Source: Acetobacterium malicum subsp. dehalogenans DSM 11527 (lineage in GTDB: Bacteria; Bacillota; Clostridia; Eubacteriales; Eubacteriaceae). Taken from it: a stretch of 64,000 nucleotides of DNA. This document shows, piece by piece, positions 54,782 to 63,426 of this stretch; position 1 is the first letter of the stretch, and every line of letters begins with the position of its first letter. The position numbers were made by a program, and so were the translations under genes. The stretch covers positions 62,479-126,478 of the forward strand of contig NZ_AXAC01000006.1 in the NCBI RefSeq assembly GCF_000472665.1, written 5' to 3'. The notes under the pieces are model-generated. The model was not told the DNA's origin, ran no database searches, and was given only the letters and a program-made list of their open reading frames with translations.

Positions 54782-54803
54782 TCCCCTTTATTCTTTTCTT
54801 AAA

Positions 54804-54836
54804 AAAATCTCCGCACCTTTAAGGTACGGAGATTTT
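54804..54836 (-). terminator. Terminator of aldo/keto reductase 2
   Basis: AAAATCTCCG and CGGAGATTTT arms pair around ACC/GGT, with a T7 run on the minus strand. It is near-identical to the terminator at 56143-56175. Confidence 0.88.
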
Positions 54837-54848
54837 ATAGCGTCAACT

Positions 54849-56000
54849 TTATTCCAAGGCAGCTCTGACATTTTTCAATTCCTCGATAATGGCAATATTC
54901 TGCGGACAATGTTCTTCACATTTTCCACATTCAACGCAATTGGAGGCTTTGGCATCTTGCGGAAACATCGTCACATATAGACCTTTGGCTCTTGGTAGTG
55001 CATCGAATAAAAAAGCATTATTATAAAGAGCAAAATGTCCGGGGATATCAACCCCGGATGGACATGGCATACAATACCGGCAGTTTGTACAGTTGACCTT
55101 CATCTTAGCGGTTATTGTTTTCTTGGCAAAATCCACTAACGCCAGTTCTTCATTGGTTAATGAATTGGCGGCCCCTGCATTGGCGGTATTGATATTATCG
55201 ACCACCTGCTCCATCGTCGTCATGCCACTAAGCACCACGGAAACCTCAGGATGATTCATAACCCATCGCAGTGCCCATTGTGCCGGGGTTCTTTTGATTG
55301 GTGCATTCTCCCAAGCGGCTAAAACTTCCTGGGGTAACTTATCAACCAGAGACCCGCCTCTGATGGGTTCCATAATGGTGATTCCCATTCCTTTGGCGGC
55401 CGCATATTCCAGACCTTTTTTACCGGCCTGATAGTTTTCGTCCAGATAATTGTATTGGATTTGACAAAAAGACCAATCATAAGCATCGACAATTTCGACA
55501 AATAAATCAAAGTCATCATGAAACGAAAAACCGGCATGTTTGATTTTACCGTCTTTGATCGCCTGATCCAGAAATTCAAGCGCTCCCAGATTTTTCAGAT
55601 TTTGCCAGAAACCTCGGTTAAGTCCATGCAGCAGGTAAAAATCGATCGTATCGGTTTCCAGCCGTTTCAACTGTTCATCCAATAATCGCTCCATATCTGC
55701 TCGTGACTGAATCAGCCATGACGGAAGCTTGGTCGCGATTTTAACTTTCTCGCGATAGCCACCTTTTAAGGCCCGGGCCACGAAAAGTTCGCTCTCGCCA
55801 CCTTTATCAAAACCGGTGCCATGATAAGGATAGGCGGTATCGATATAATTCACCCCATGGTCAATGGCATATCGTAACATCTCAATAGCTTTCTCATCAT
55901 CGATATTGTTTTGAACCCCGTCGATAACTGGCAAGCGCATGCAACCAAACCCCAGAACCGAAACCTCTTCATTTGTTTTTCCGAATTTTCGATACAACAT
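54849..56000 (-). CDS. Aldo/keto reductase with C-terminal 4Fe-4S domain 2
   Basis: This 383-residue protein has the same architecture as the one at 49701-50843: an AKR barrel (IDTAYPYHG, ATKLPSW, YLLHGL) plus a tail with CTNCRYCMPCPSG and CVECGKCEEHCPQN. The two are diverged paralogues. The start at 56000 follows GGGAG; the longer frame to 56054 would begin inside promoter DNA. It has its own MerR-type promoter and terminator. Confidence 0.93.
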   Translation of the reverse strand: MLYRKFGKTNEEVSVLGFGCMRLPVIDGVQNNIDDEKAIEMLRYAIDHGVNYIDTAYPYHGTGFDKGGESELFVARALKGGYREKVKIATKLPSWLIQSRADMERLLDEQLKRLETDTIDFYLLHGLNRGFWQNLKNLGALEFLDQAIKDGKIKHAGFSFHDDFDLFVEIVDAYDWSFCQIQYNYLDENYQAGKKGLEYAAAKGMGITIMEPIRGGSLVDKLPQEVLAAWENAPIKRTPAQWALRWVMNHPEVSVVLSGMTTMEQVVDNINTANAGAANSLTNEELALVDFAKKTITAKMKVNCTNCRYCMPCPSGVDIPGHFALYNNAFLFDALPRAKGLYVTMFPQDAKASNCVECGKCEEHCPQNIAIIEELKNVRAALE

Positions 56001-56089
56001 CTTTAGTCTCCCTAATTTTAAATTTAAACAATCGGTGACCGACTGTTTAGTCAAATTAATTTATAATGGATTATTTATCTACTCTTACT

Positions 56090-56120
56090 ATACTACCATC
56101 TGGACTTGACTCCAAGTCAA
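56090..56120 (-). promoter_or_regulatory. MerR-type promoter of aldo/keto reductase 2
   Basis: TTGACT (complement 56115-56120) and TAGTAT (complement 56090-56095), with a 19-base spacer containing TGGAGTCAAGTCCA. It is one of three matching sites. Confidence 0.88.
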
Positions 56121-56142
56121 TACTTTTATTTAATTTTTCAAA

Positions 56143-56175
56143 AAAATCTCCGCCCATTTAAGGTACGGAGATTTT
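56143..56175 (-). terminator. Terminator of merR
   Basis: AAAATCTCCG and CGGAGATTTT form the stem, with a T run on the minus strand. It is a near copy of 54804-54836. Confidence 0.88.
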
Positions 56176-56194
56176 AAACTGCTCATTTACTTAG

Positions 56195-56581
56195 TCAAGC
56201 ATTCGGTTTTTCCCAGGATAAAACCCCGGAAACTTCAGCCTTTTCATAGATGTCGATTTTATAGTTGAGCTTGTCGAGGGTCTTTTTCATGTCTTCCATT
56301 TTTTCCAGAAGTTTTGTCCGTTCCTCAACCAGCAGCTCTTTTCTGGCGGTGATGGTCTGATCCCCCTGCTGGGCCAGAGCACAGTATTCAATCAAGGCTT
56401 CGATGGGAATCCCGGCCGAACGCATGCATTTTGCCAGCTCAATCCAACCGCAGGATTCTTCGCTATAGTCGCGCATCCCGCCCTTGGTTCGATTGACTGC
56501 CGGGATTAAGCCGATCCGCTCATAATAACGCAGGGTATCCTGTGAAATATCATATTTTTTACTGACTTCGGTAATGGTCAT
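56195..56581 (-). CDS. MerR-family regulator
   Basis: This 128-residue protein has the N-terminal MerR winged helix (TITEVSKKYDISQDTLRYYERIGLI) and a C-terminal coiled coil of dimerisation. No Cys ligands of metal-sensing MerR proteins are seen, so an organic or redox effector is likely. The TTGACT-N19-TAAAGT promoter with a dyad upstream indicates autoregulation, and matching sites precede larB and aldo/keto reductase 2. Confidence 0.95.
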   Translation of the reverse strand: MTITEVSKKYDISQDTLRYYERIGLIPAVNRTKGGMRDYSEESCGWIELAKCMRSAGIPIEALIEYCALAQQGDQTITARKELLVEERTKLLEKMEDMKKTLDKLNYKIDIYEKAEVSGVLSWEKPNA

Positions 56582-56651
56582 GGAATTTCACCTCGGTTAA
56601 CTTAATATTTTCTTTCGCTGTGATTTTATTCATCATTTACTGGTTCTATCC

Positions 56652-56682
56652 ACTTTAACATATGGAGTGCACTCCAAGTCAA
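56652..56682 (-). promoter_or_regulatory. MerR-type promoter of merR
   Basis: TTGACT (complement 56677-56682) and TAAAGT (complement 56652-56657), with a 19-base spacer holding the perfect dyad TGGAGTGCACTCCA. Confidence 0.88.
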
Positions 56683-56726
56683 GATTTTTCGAGTTTTCTT
56701 AATGATCGTTATTTTTTAAAAAACAG

Positions 56727-56758
56727 CCCACTGGTTTTCTGCTATGAAAATCAGTGGG
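56727..56758 (-). terminator. Terminator of the PhnA-like gene
   Basis: CCCACTGGTTTT (56727-56738) pairs with AAAATCAGTGGG (56747-56758) with one mismatch; the minus strand continues TGTTTTTT. Confidence 0.82.
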
Positions 56759-56836
56759 GTATTCGTTTATTTATGATTGAGTTTTCTATGTTCTTAGCGA
56801 ATCAGTCCGTTTTCTACCGCTAATAAATTCAGGCCA

Positions 56837-57178
56837 CTACGCCTTTTTAACAAACTCCGATTTTAAGGACATCGCTCCAAAACCATCAATTTTACAGTCA
56901 ATGTTATGATCGCCATCAACCAGACGGATATTTTTGACTTTGGTTCCCTTTTTCAGATCCTGAGAACTGCCTTTAACTTTCAGGTCTTTGATTAAAATAA
57001 CCGTATCACCACTAGCCAAAACATTTCCGTTTGAATCTTTGACAATCTTCTCATCGCCGCCGTTTTCGTTTGTTGCATCAACGGTCCACTCATGAGCGCA
57101 TTCTGGGCAGATCAGCAGTTCTCCGTCTTCATAGGTATATTCTGAATTGCATTTCGGGCAATTAGGCAATTGTTCCAT
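56837..57178 (-). CDS. PhnA/YjdM-like zinc-ribbon protein
   Basis: This 113-residue protein has an N-terminal zinc ribbon (CPKC, CPEC) followed by a beta-barrel with [27 protein letters not shown]. PhnA/YjdM proteins are small conserved proteins whose phosphonate role is doubtful. The start at 57178 follows GGAG; an ATG 15 bases upstream is less well placed. Confidence 0.93.
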   Translation of the reverse strand: MEQLPNCPKCNSEYTYEDGELLICPECAHEWTVDATNENGGDEKIVKDSNGNVLASGDTVILIKDLKVKGSSQDLKKGTKVKNIRLVDGDHNIDCKIDGFGAMSLKSEFVKKA

Positions 57179-57257
57179 TTTATTATTCTCCATTCATAAT
57201 TGGTTTTTACTGAAGTACGAGCTATTCATATTATCATAATACTTCCCCGTTGACAAG

Positions 57258-58631
57258 TCATCCCGATGGCTGCTCCGATCGATTTTCTGTTTGCTTCATT
57301 TTCTGTTTCCTTTTATCCGCGTACATTTCTTCGTCAGCAATCTGTAGCAAGGCATCAATATTATTGCCATCTTCCGGAAACAATGCTGTACCAATACTCA
57401 CCGCAATTTTAGCGGGATAGTCGGCCAGATGAAATTCACTTTTAAAACTGTCTGCAAGCCGTTCCCGGGCCTCCAAAAGCGCAATTCGGTCTTCTATATC
57501 CGGCATGATGATCAAAAATTCATCGCCGCCCAGTCGAAATACCGCCTCGCCGATCCTGGTACTTTCAAATAAAACCCGGCCTGTTTCAGCAAGGACCAAA
57601 TCCCCAACGTTATGTCCATAGGTGTCATTGATATTCTTGAAATGATTCAAGTCCATACTCATAAACCCGACCTGCCGATTATTTCTTTTGGCTGAGGCCA
57701 GAACCATGTTCTGGTATTCATTTAAATAATGGCGGTTAAAAAGGCCCGTTAGGGAATCGTGACTGGACATAATCCGTAATTGATAATTTGTTTTCAGGGC
57801 TCTGAATGTTAACAGACCCGCTCCGGCGGCAATTAAAACGGCTAAAATAGTGGCACCCCAAAAAATAAACTGATTATTTTCGCACCCTTCTTTGGGAGAT
57901 ACTGCCACCTTCCAGTCAATAAAGTCCGGATCGACATCAAAAGTTAATGGTGATTCGCCAACTACACTCATGGAACCAAAAAAAGGAACCGTTTTGTTCT
58001 GATCATTGAAGATGGCGACATTTAATCCGGCGGCTTCAGCATAGGCATTAATCTCTTCAATAATATTATCCCCTTTAAGAACAATGCTGATCTGTCCCCA
58101 ATAACCAGTATCCTTTCTGACGATGGGAAGACGGATAATAAAACCGGTCCCGCCCTGAACCAGCTCTACCGGCCCCTGGAAGATTGGCACCTGTTCATTC
58201 TTAACCTTAAGCACCAGCTCTTTCTGACTGTCAACCTTCGCCAGGTCAACTCCGATTGCCTCGGTATTTCCTTCTTTGGGATAATTCCAGATGATGGTTG
58301 TATCCTGACAGACGCCAATGTTCCTGATTTGATTTTCATTTTTAGATAAGAGATTATTTAGATAAGAGTAGGCTTCTGATTCATCCAGCGCGGGATTCAT
58401 CAGGACATAAGCCTCAAATCCCTGAACTAGGGTTTTGTTTGTGAAAACTAAATGTTCTACCTGACTTTTAAAATTTATGAATTTATCGGTGGTTTTTAAC
58501 ATCTCCTGCTGTTTCAGGTTATTCATAAACATACCAATGATCAGCAAAAAAACCGTCAGGAGAAAAAGGGATACTGCTATTGAAATGATGATTGCAAGTT
58601 TCTTTTTAAAAAGACTTTTGTTCTGATCCAT
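57258..58631 (-). CDS. CHASE-domain diguanylate cyclase
   Basis: This 457-residue protein has an N-terminal membrane segment (about 10-32), an extracytoplasmic CHASE-type sensor (about 50-240), a second membrane segment (about 258-278) and a GGDEF domain with intact RLGGDEF. It makes cyclic di-GMP from two GTP. The inhibitory RxxD site before GGDEF is RIGE, so product inhibition is probably weak. GGAGAAAAA precedes the ATG. Confidence 0.93.
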   Translation of the reverse strand: MDQNKSLFKKKLAIIISIAVSLFLLTVFLLIIGMFMNNLKQQEMLKTTDKFINFKSQVEHLVFTNKTLVQGFEAYVLMNPALDESEAYSYLNNLLSKNENQIRNIGVCQDTTIIWNYPKEGNTEAIGVDLAKVDSQKELVLKVKNEQVPIFQGPVELVQGGTGFIIRLPIVRKDTGYWGQISIVLKGDNIIEEINAYAEAAGLNVAIFNDQNKTVPFFGSMSVVGESPLTFDVDPDFIDWKVAVSPKEGCENNQFIFWGATILAVLIAAGAGLLTFRALKTNYQLRIMSSHDSLTGLFNRHYLNEYQNMVLASAKRNNRQVGFMSMDLNHFKNINDTYGHNVGDLVLAETGRVLFESTRIGEAVFRLGGDEFLIIMPDIEDRIALLEARERLADSFKSEFHLADYPAKIAVSIGTALFPEDGNNIDALLQIADEEMYADKRKQKMKQTENRSEQPSG

Positions 58632-58798
58632 TTTTTCTCCTGTAAATCCTTCGCTATTTTTACCACCTCAGTTTATCATCAAAAATCAATAAACACCATT
58701 ATTTTAATATAATCTGCTGCTATAAATATCGGCAATCTTTACAAAAGCGTTAGGGCTCCCTGATCATCAAATCATTCCCGTGATTAGTGTGATGGTAT

Positions 58799-59596
58799 TT
58801 AATGAACATTTGCCGCCATCACGCGATTAATCATCCCCATTGCCAAACCCGAGCTGATCTTATAAAATACATTCATCAAGTTACAGTCTTTGCCGATATA
58901 GGATCGCAGCTTTTTCTTCTCCATGGTCTTGATAATCAATTCCGCTGCTTTTTCAGGCGTTAACACTTTGTTCGCTTTATTACTATCGCTAGCTGTCTGG
59001 TGGGAAATATTGGAATTCTTCTTGATATCGGTCGCAATACCACCGGGAATAACGACTGATACATTGACATTGGTGTCTTTTAATTCTGATGACAATCCTT
59101 CAGTCAACAGTTTAACGGCTGCTTTGGAAGCCCCATAAACACTTTGGCCCGGTACCGGTAAAAAGCCCCCCATACTGGAAACATTGACAATATGGGCTTC
59201 TGGCCGATTCAGTAAATGCGGCAAAAATGCTTTGACCATATAAAGCGTACCATAGAAATTGATATCCATTACCCGTTCAATCCGATCCATTTCCAATTCA
59301 TTCAGAGGTGCAAAAGGCTGGATGATGCCGGCATTGTTGATAATGCCATCAATCCTCCCATACTTTTCAATGGCGTTCCTGGCAAAGGCAAAGACCGCTT
59401 CTTTATTTGAAATATCGACCACTTCGGTAAACAGTTTGGGATTTTTTCCGGCAATTGTTACGGTTTCTTCCAATGCTTCTGGATTAATATCGACGGCTAC
59501 GACCATGGCGCCTTTGTTGAGCAACTGCAACACCAGCTCTCTGCCGATACCATTTCCACCACCGGTTACGATAATATTTTTCCCTAATACTTTCAT
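58799..59596 (-). CDS. Short-chain dehydrogenase/reductase
   Basis: This 265-residue protein has the NAD(P)-binding TGGGNGIG at 11-18, NNAG, and catalytic SSMGG plus YGASK. VAVDINPE after the second strand favours NAD(H). The substrate is not indicated; a C-terminal hydrophobic tail is present. AAGGAGAACATG precedes the chosen ATG. Confidence 0.93.
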   Translation of the reverse strand: MKVLGKNIIVTGGGNGIGRELVLQLLNKGAMVVAVDINPEALEETVTIAGKNPKLFTEVVDISNKEAVFAFARNAIEKYGRIDGIINNAGIIQPFAPLNELEMDRIERVMDINFYGTLYMVKAFLPHLLNRPEAHIVNVSSMGGFLPVPGQSVYGASKAAVKLLTEGLSSELKDTNVNVSVVIPGGIATDIKKNSNISHQTASDSNKANKVLTPEKAAELIIKTMEKKKLRSYIGKDCNLMNVFYKISSGLAMGMINRVMAANVH

Positions 59597-59752
59597 CATG
59601 TTCTCCTTCTTAATCTTAACAAATATTTTTTTGTATCAATGCTGTTGTTGATTTCTTTTGATAAGCATATAATACGCTGCAATTATTCCTTAACATTAAT
59701 ATTTTGTTAAGTTCGTGTTAAAGTGACTATTTCTAAATTTTTTTGCAAAAAA

Positions 59753-59772
59753 AACACCGAAAATTCGGTGTT
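59753..59772 (-). terminator. Terminator of the DUF2284/DUF3786 pair
   Basis: AACACCGAA (59753-59761) pairs with TTCGGTGTT (59764-59772); the minus strand continues with a T8 run. Confidence 0.88.
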
Positions 59773-59794
59773 AAGTTAAATGAACGGCGAGTTG

Positions 59795-60445
59795 TTATTC
59801 CCATCCATCTACAGTTCCATATTCCGCCGTTTTTATCAGTGCTCTGACAAGGCAGCCACATAAGAAAGCCAGACATTCAAACTCCAGAAATTTCGGAGCG
59901 CTTTCATCAAATTGAGTTTGAATCTCAACTGGGAAATCCTCATCAGCTTCCCGATAGATAATCTTAACCGGTATTTTGGGTAACACTTCCAATAACCAGC
60001 ATTGGCTATTCGGTTCTTTGGAAAGCTCTGATTTTCCGCCTAATTTTATAATCGTCTCCGCCAATTTCTTGATATCATCTCCAAAAGCTTTAATCAGCGG
60101 TGCATCCATCATGCTGGCTTTGCCGGTGTCGCCGCTTGAAAAGACCGTCGTCATCCGAAAAAGGGGCTTAAACAAATAAACCGGATCACCGGTGCCCTGG
60201 GACAACACATAATGGATCAAAATGGAGCGATTATTGATATTCACCGGTTTCCCATCAAGTGGCATCACCCCGGTATTGGTAATACGATAATCCCGTTTTA
60301 AAAAATTGATGATAATATCTCCATTTGGATTAATATTCAGGCCAAAACGAGCGGCACTTTCCGCCAGGTTACACTCAGCCAATTTGGGCAACAGCGCTTC
60401 GTAAATAACATCATATGAGCTGGTCATCGAGTATCGCTTATTCAT
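59795..60445 (-). CDS. DUF3786 protein
   Basis: This 216-residue soluble protein has the DUF3786 pattern of a small beta-region (IIINFLKRDYRITNTG), LIHYVLSQG and VEIQTQFDESAPKFLEFECLAFL. The family is found in anaerobes, often next to corrinoid or metal enzymes; no function is settled. The start at 60445 overlaps the upstream stop (ATGAATAA); 60427 is an alternative. Neither has a good ribosome site, suggesting translational coupling. Confidence 0.8.
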   Translation of the reverse strand: MNKRYSMTSSYDVIYEALLPKLAECNLAESAARFGLNINPNGDIIINFLKRDYRITNTGVMPLDGKPVNINNRSILIHYVLSQGTGDPVYLFKPLFRMTTVFSSGDTGKASMMDAPLIKAFGDDIKKLAETIIKLGGKSELSKEPNSQCWLLEVLPKIPVKIIYREADEDFPVEIQTQFDESAPKFLEFECLAFLCGCLVRALIKTAEYGTVDGWE

Positions 60446-60980
60446 TAAACAGTACCATGCTGAAATAGGTGACGGTATTGGCGCCATTATTGTAGCTGAT
60501 ATTTAAAGCCGGTGCCATCTGCATCACCATAATCCCATACCCTTCGGTGGCCGGATACATCCGATCGGGGAACCGGCAGGGCGCATCGGGGTAGGTGCAC
60601 TTTTTGCAAACTGTACATCCTTCAGTGGATAGAATTAAGGCATTCTCGTCAAAGCGCCGGAAAACATCGGCGACCTGATCGGTTAATGCCTCGTGCTCGA
60701 CCCGGGCGCGCATCCATCCTTTCATATCAAAACTGCTGGCTACCTCAGTGGCGGTGGTAAAAAGCATCGCTTTATCATAGGCCTGACATTTTTCTATACA
60801 GCTCTCGACACTACCCACTGCCGGGGGACAGGCCCAGGTGGTATTATACATGCCGCAGCTATTGCCTTGACAGAGATCCCGAACTTCTTTGGAAAAAATA
60901 ATCTCCTCAGGTTTAAAAAATACATATTCCAGAATCGGCAGTTGAGCCAACTCCTTTTCGATTTCCGTTTGTTTATTCAT
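60438..60980 (-). CDS. DUF2284 metal-binding protein
   Basis: This 180-residue protein has Cys clusters typical of DUF2284: CQGNSCGMYNTTWACPPAVG near residues 38-57 and CTVCKKCTYPDAPC near 122-135. It probably binds an iron-sulfur centre. It overlaps the DUF3786 gene. AAAGGTG precedes the ATG. Confidence 0.92.
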   Translation of the reverse strand: MNKQTEIEKELAQLPILEYVFFKPEEIIFSKEVRDLCQGNSCGMYNTTWACPPAVGSVESCIEKCQAYDKAMLFTTATEVASSFDMKGWMRARVEHEALTDQVADVFRRFDENALILSTEGCTVCKKCTYPDAPCRFPDRMYPATEGYGIMVMQMAPALNISYNNGANTVTYFSMVLFNE

Positions 60981-61114
60981 CGCTGTTCACCTTTTGACTG
61001 CAATTGCCACACGAATTTTCTCCGACATATCAAACCTCTTGTTCTAATCATCTCTTTCATATTATGCTTTTTCTCTCTTTCTTTTAGTGTAGCTACACGA
61101 TAACGCTAAAAAAA

Positions 61115-61552
61115 TTAAGGCGCTAAGACCTCAATTTTTAATAACAGGGCTTGGAGAGTTTTCGTATCTTCCAGACCCAACTGCGCTTCAATCCGCTTCT
61201 GGGCCAGTTCCCAGTAAGCATTGGCTTGTTCGATTCTTTCTCGGCCCGCTGCCGTTAAACAAAGCTGCCGGTTTCGCGTTCCCGACTGGGCAATATCATG
61301 TATCAATCCCTGCTGTTCAAGGGGCTTTAAATTACGAACCAAGGTGGTCCGATCCAGCCGGATTTCAGCGGCCAACTCGCTGACACTCACCGGTTCCATG
61401 GCAAAAATATGCTTTAAAATTGAAAATTGACTGACACTGAGCTGGCTGGGCGCCAGGTAATGGTCGTAGATTTCGGTTATCGCCAGGGAAGCCCGCCGCA
61501 AATTGAGGCAATTGCAGACTGACGATTTTCTATTTTGTTCTTCTATTTTCAT
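61115..61552 (-). CDS. MarR-family regulator
   Basis: This 145-residue winged-helix protein (LSVSQFSILKHIF, VSELAAEIRLDRTTLVRNLKPLEQQGLI) is of the MarR type. It starts with a Cys-containing SVCNCLNLRRASLAI, which suggests redox or metal sensing. AAAAAGGTG precedes the ATG. It may control the adjacent DUF2284/DUF3786 pair. Confidence 0.93.
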   Translation of the reverse strand: MKIEEQNRKSSVCNCLNLRRASLAITEIYDHYLAPSQLSVSQFSILKHIFAMEPVSVSELAAEIRLDRTTLVRNLKPLEQQGLIHDIAQSGTRNRQLCLTAAGRERIEQANAYWELAQKRIEAQLGLEDTKTLQALLLKIEVLAP

Positions 61553-61643
61553 GTGATCACCTTTTTCAGTGTATATACACGATTATTATATCCAACGTCT
61601 GGACTTTTGTAAAGTTGATTGCAGAATTTTATATTAATAGTCC

Positions 61644-62165
61644 TTATGCCAATAACTGGCTGGCCTTTTCACAGGCTTCATAAATCATATCGTAATTACT
61701 TTCAATCAGCGGGTTCACACGGTCTGCACTTTTCTTGACATTTTTTTTATAAAGAAAATAAGGCAAGCCCCAGCCGATAAATCCCGGGATGGCCAGGACA
61801 ACACACAGTGGAATCATGGCGGCCAGATAAGCAAAGGTTGCTCCGGCCATAAAAACTGTCCCGACAATCCCCGCCCCCAGGGCTAACGCCATTGCATTGG
61901 TATTTTTGGATCGTTCCAGCTTTTCAATGTTGATAAAGGCGTCTTCACACTTTCGTTGGAGATCGCAAAGTGCCACCCGATTTTTGATTTTCCGATCCCG
62001 CTGCAATTTCAATTTGACCGCATCAAGCCCGGAACTGGAATTGATGATTGTCCACCCCAGTGTATGGTAACAGTCGCTGCAAAGCTGCACCAGATCAGAT
62101 TTGACACTGACTTCCAAATACTCGTTCATCACCAGTTTGTTTTCATTTGTTCTCATTTCGCTCAT
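61644..62165 (-). CDS. Membrane protein of unknown function
   Basis: This 173-residue protein has a soluble N-terminal part with a Cys pair (CSDCYHTL) and two adjacent membrane segments (about 97-140), then a charged tail. No family was recognised. The start at 62165 follows AAAGGAG. Confidence 0.75.
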   Translation of the reverse strand: MSEMRTNENKLVMNEYLEVSVKSDLVQLCSDCYHTLGWTIINSSSGLDAVKLKLQRDRKIKNRVALCDLQRKCEDAFINIEKLERSKNTNAMALALGAGIVGTVFMAGATFAYLAAMIPLCVVLAIPGFIGWGLPYFLYKKNVKKSADRVNPLIESNYDMIYEACEKASQLLA

Positions 62166-62315
62166 CACACTTCTCCTTTAACCGTTTCTTGTTCGTTTCT
62201 GTTGATACCACCATATTACGCTGCAAATGTTCCCCAAAGTTAATGTTCGGTTAAACTTTTGTTAAACACATTTTTAATGAGCCTCTAAACTTTAATTCAT
62301 TATCTTTAAATAAAA

Positions 62316-62347
62316 AAATCCCTCGCATCGTTGATACGAGAGATTTA
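62316..62347 (-). terminator. Terminator of the histidine kinase gene
   Basis: AAATCCCTCG and CGAGAGATTT arms with ATC/GAT pairing; the minus strand continues with a T7 run. Confidence 0.85.
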
Positions 62348-62364
62348 TATAAGTTCTTCATTCT

Positions 62365-63426
62365 CTATAATTTCAAAATTACGGTAAACGTGGTACCCTG
62401 ACCCAGCTCACTTTCAGCCGTTATGGTTCCATCCACCAGATCCACTACCCGTTTAACCAGGGCCAGTCCCAATCCGTTGCCTTCTTCTGAGTGGGAGGTA
62501 TCGCCCTGATAAAAGCGGTCAAAGATGCGACGGCAGGTTTCGTCACTCATGCCGCAGCCGCTATCGCTGACCTTGACAATGGCCTGACTGCCATCTTTTC
62601 TGAGCTTAATTTTTACCAACCCGTCTTTTGGGGTAAACTTGATGGCGTTGGTCAACAGATTATTCCAGACAATTTCCATCAGACTTTCATCGCTGGTAAT
62701 GGTCACTTCGTCCAGGTCGGCGTCAAATTCGATGTTTTTTTCGTCAAATTTTTCTTCCAACGCCAGCATACAACAGCGCAGCTGTTCATCCAGCGAATAG
62801 GTCTCGGTCTGGATGATTTCCTGATTTTCCAGCTTGTTTAATTTCAGAATGTTGGTCACTAAGGTAGACAGTTTTTTTGATGCTTCGACAATAGTGTCAA
62901 TATATTCCTTTTTCTCATCCTGGGGCAGCTCTTCTTTTCTGAGTGCTGAGGCATAACTTTGGATAATCGCCAGCGGTGTTTTCATCTCGTGGGACACATT
63001 GGCGATGAAATCGCTTTTTAAGGTTTCAATGGTGGCCAGTTCCTCGACCATCTTGTTAAAATCATCGATTAGCACCTCCAGGTCATCCTTTTTATGGTCT
63101 TTTCGTTGGGAGTGCACGTGAACAGTGAAATCGCCAGCGGCCACTTTTCGGGCTGCCTGACCGATTTCCGTCAATGGCCTTTGAAATCCGGTATACATAA
63201 TAAAGCGGGTCCCAAGACTGACAATCAGTCCCATAAACAGCGCATAGGACATGCCCACCAGTGCCATGATCCAGGGATTGGTCTGATCCAGCATCTGCTG
63301 ATTGAAAATTAGCACTTCTCCGGCACTGCAGATTAATACCACCCCAAAGACAATTAAAAACTCTTTCCAGAAAGGGCGCTTGGCATTGATCCGCTTATCT
63401 TCCAGATTTTCATAGCGAAACTTCAT
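62365..63426 (-). CDS. Sensor histidine kinase (OmpR/EnvZ class)
   Basis: This 353-residue protein has two membrane segments (about 22-42 and 52-76) with almost no external loop. HAMP, HisKA (NVSHEMKTPLAIIQSYA) and HATPase (NNLLTNAIKFTP, SDSGCGMS, GNGLGLALVKR) follow. It overlaps the regulator gene by four bases (ATGA). The near absence of an external domain suggests membrane-level sensing of cell-envelope stress. Confidence 0.95.
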   Translation of the reverse strand: MKFRYENLEDKRINAKRPFWKEFLIVFGVVLICSAGEVLIFNQQMLDQTNPWIMALVGMSYALFMGLIVSLGTRFIMYTGFQRPLTEIGQAARKVAAGDFTVHVHSQRKDHKKDDLEVLIDDFNKMVEELATIETLKSDFIANVSHEMKTPLAIIQSYASALRKEELPQDEKKEYIDTIVEASKKLSTLVTNILKLNKLENQEIIQTETYSLDEQLRCCMLALEEKFDEKNIEFDADLDEVTITSDESLMEIVWNNLLTNAIKFTPKDGLVKIKLRKDGSQAIVKVSDSGCGMSDETCRRIFDRFYQGDTSHSEEGNGLGLALVKRVVDLVDGTITAESELGQGTTFTVILKL

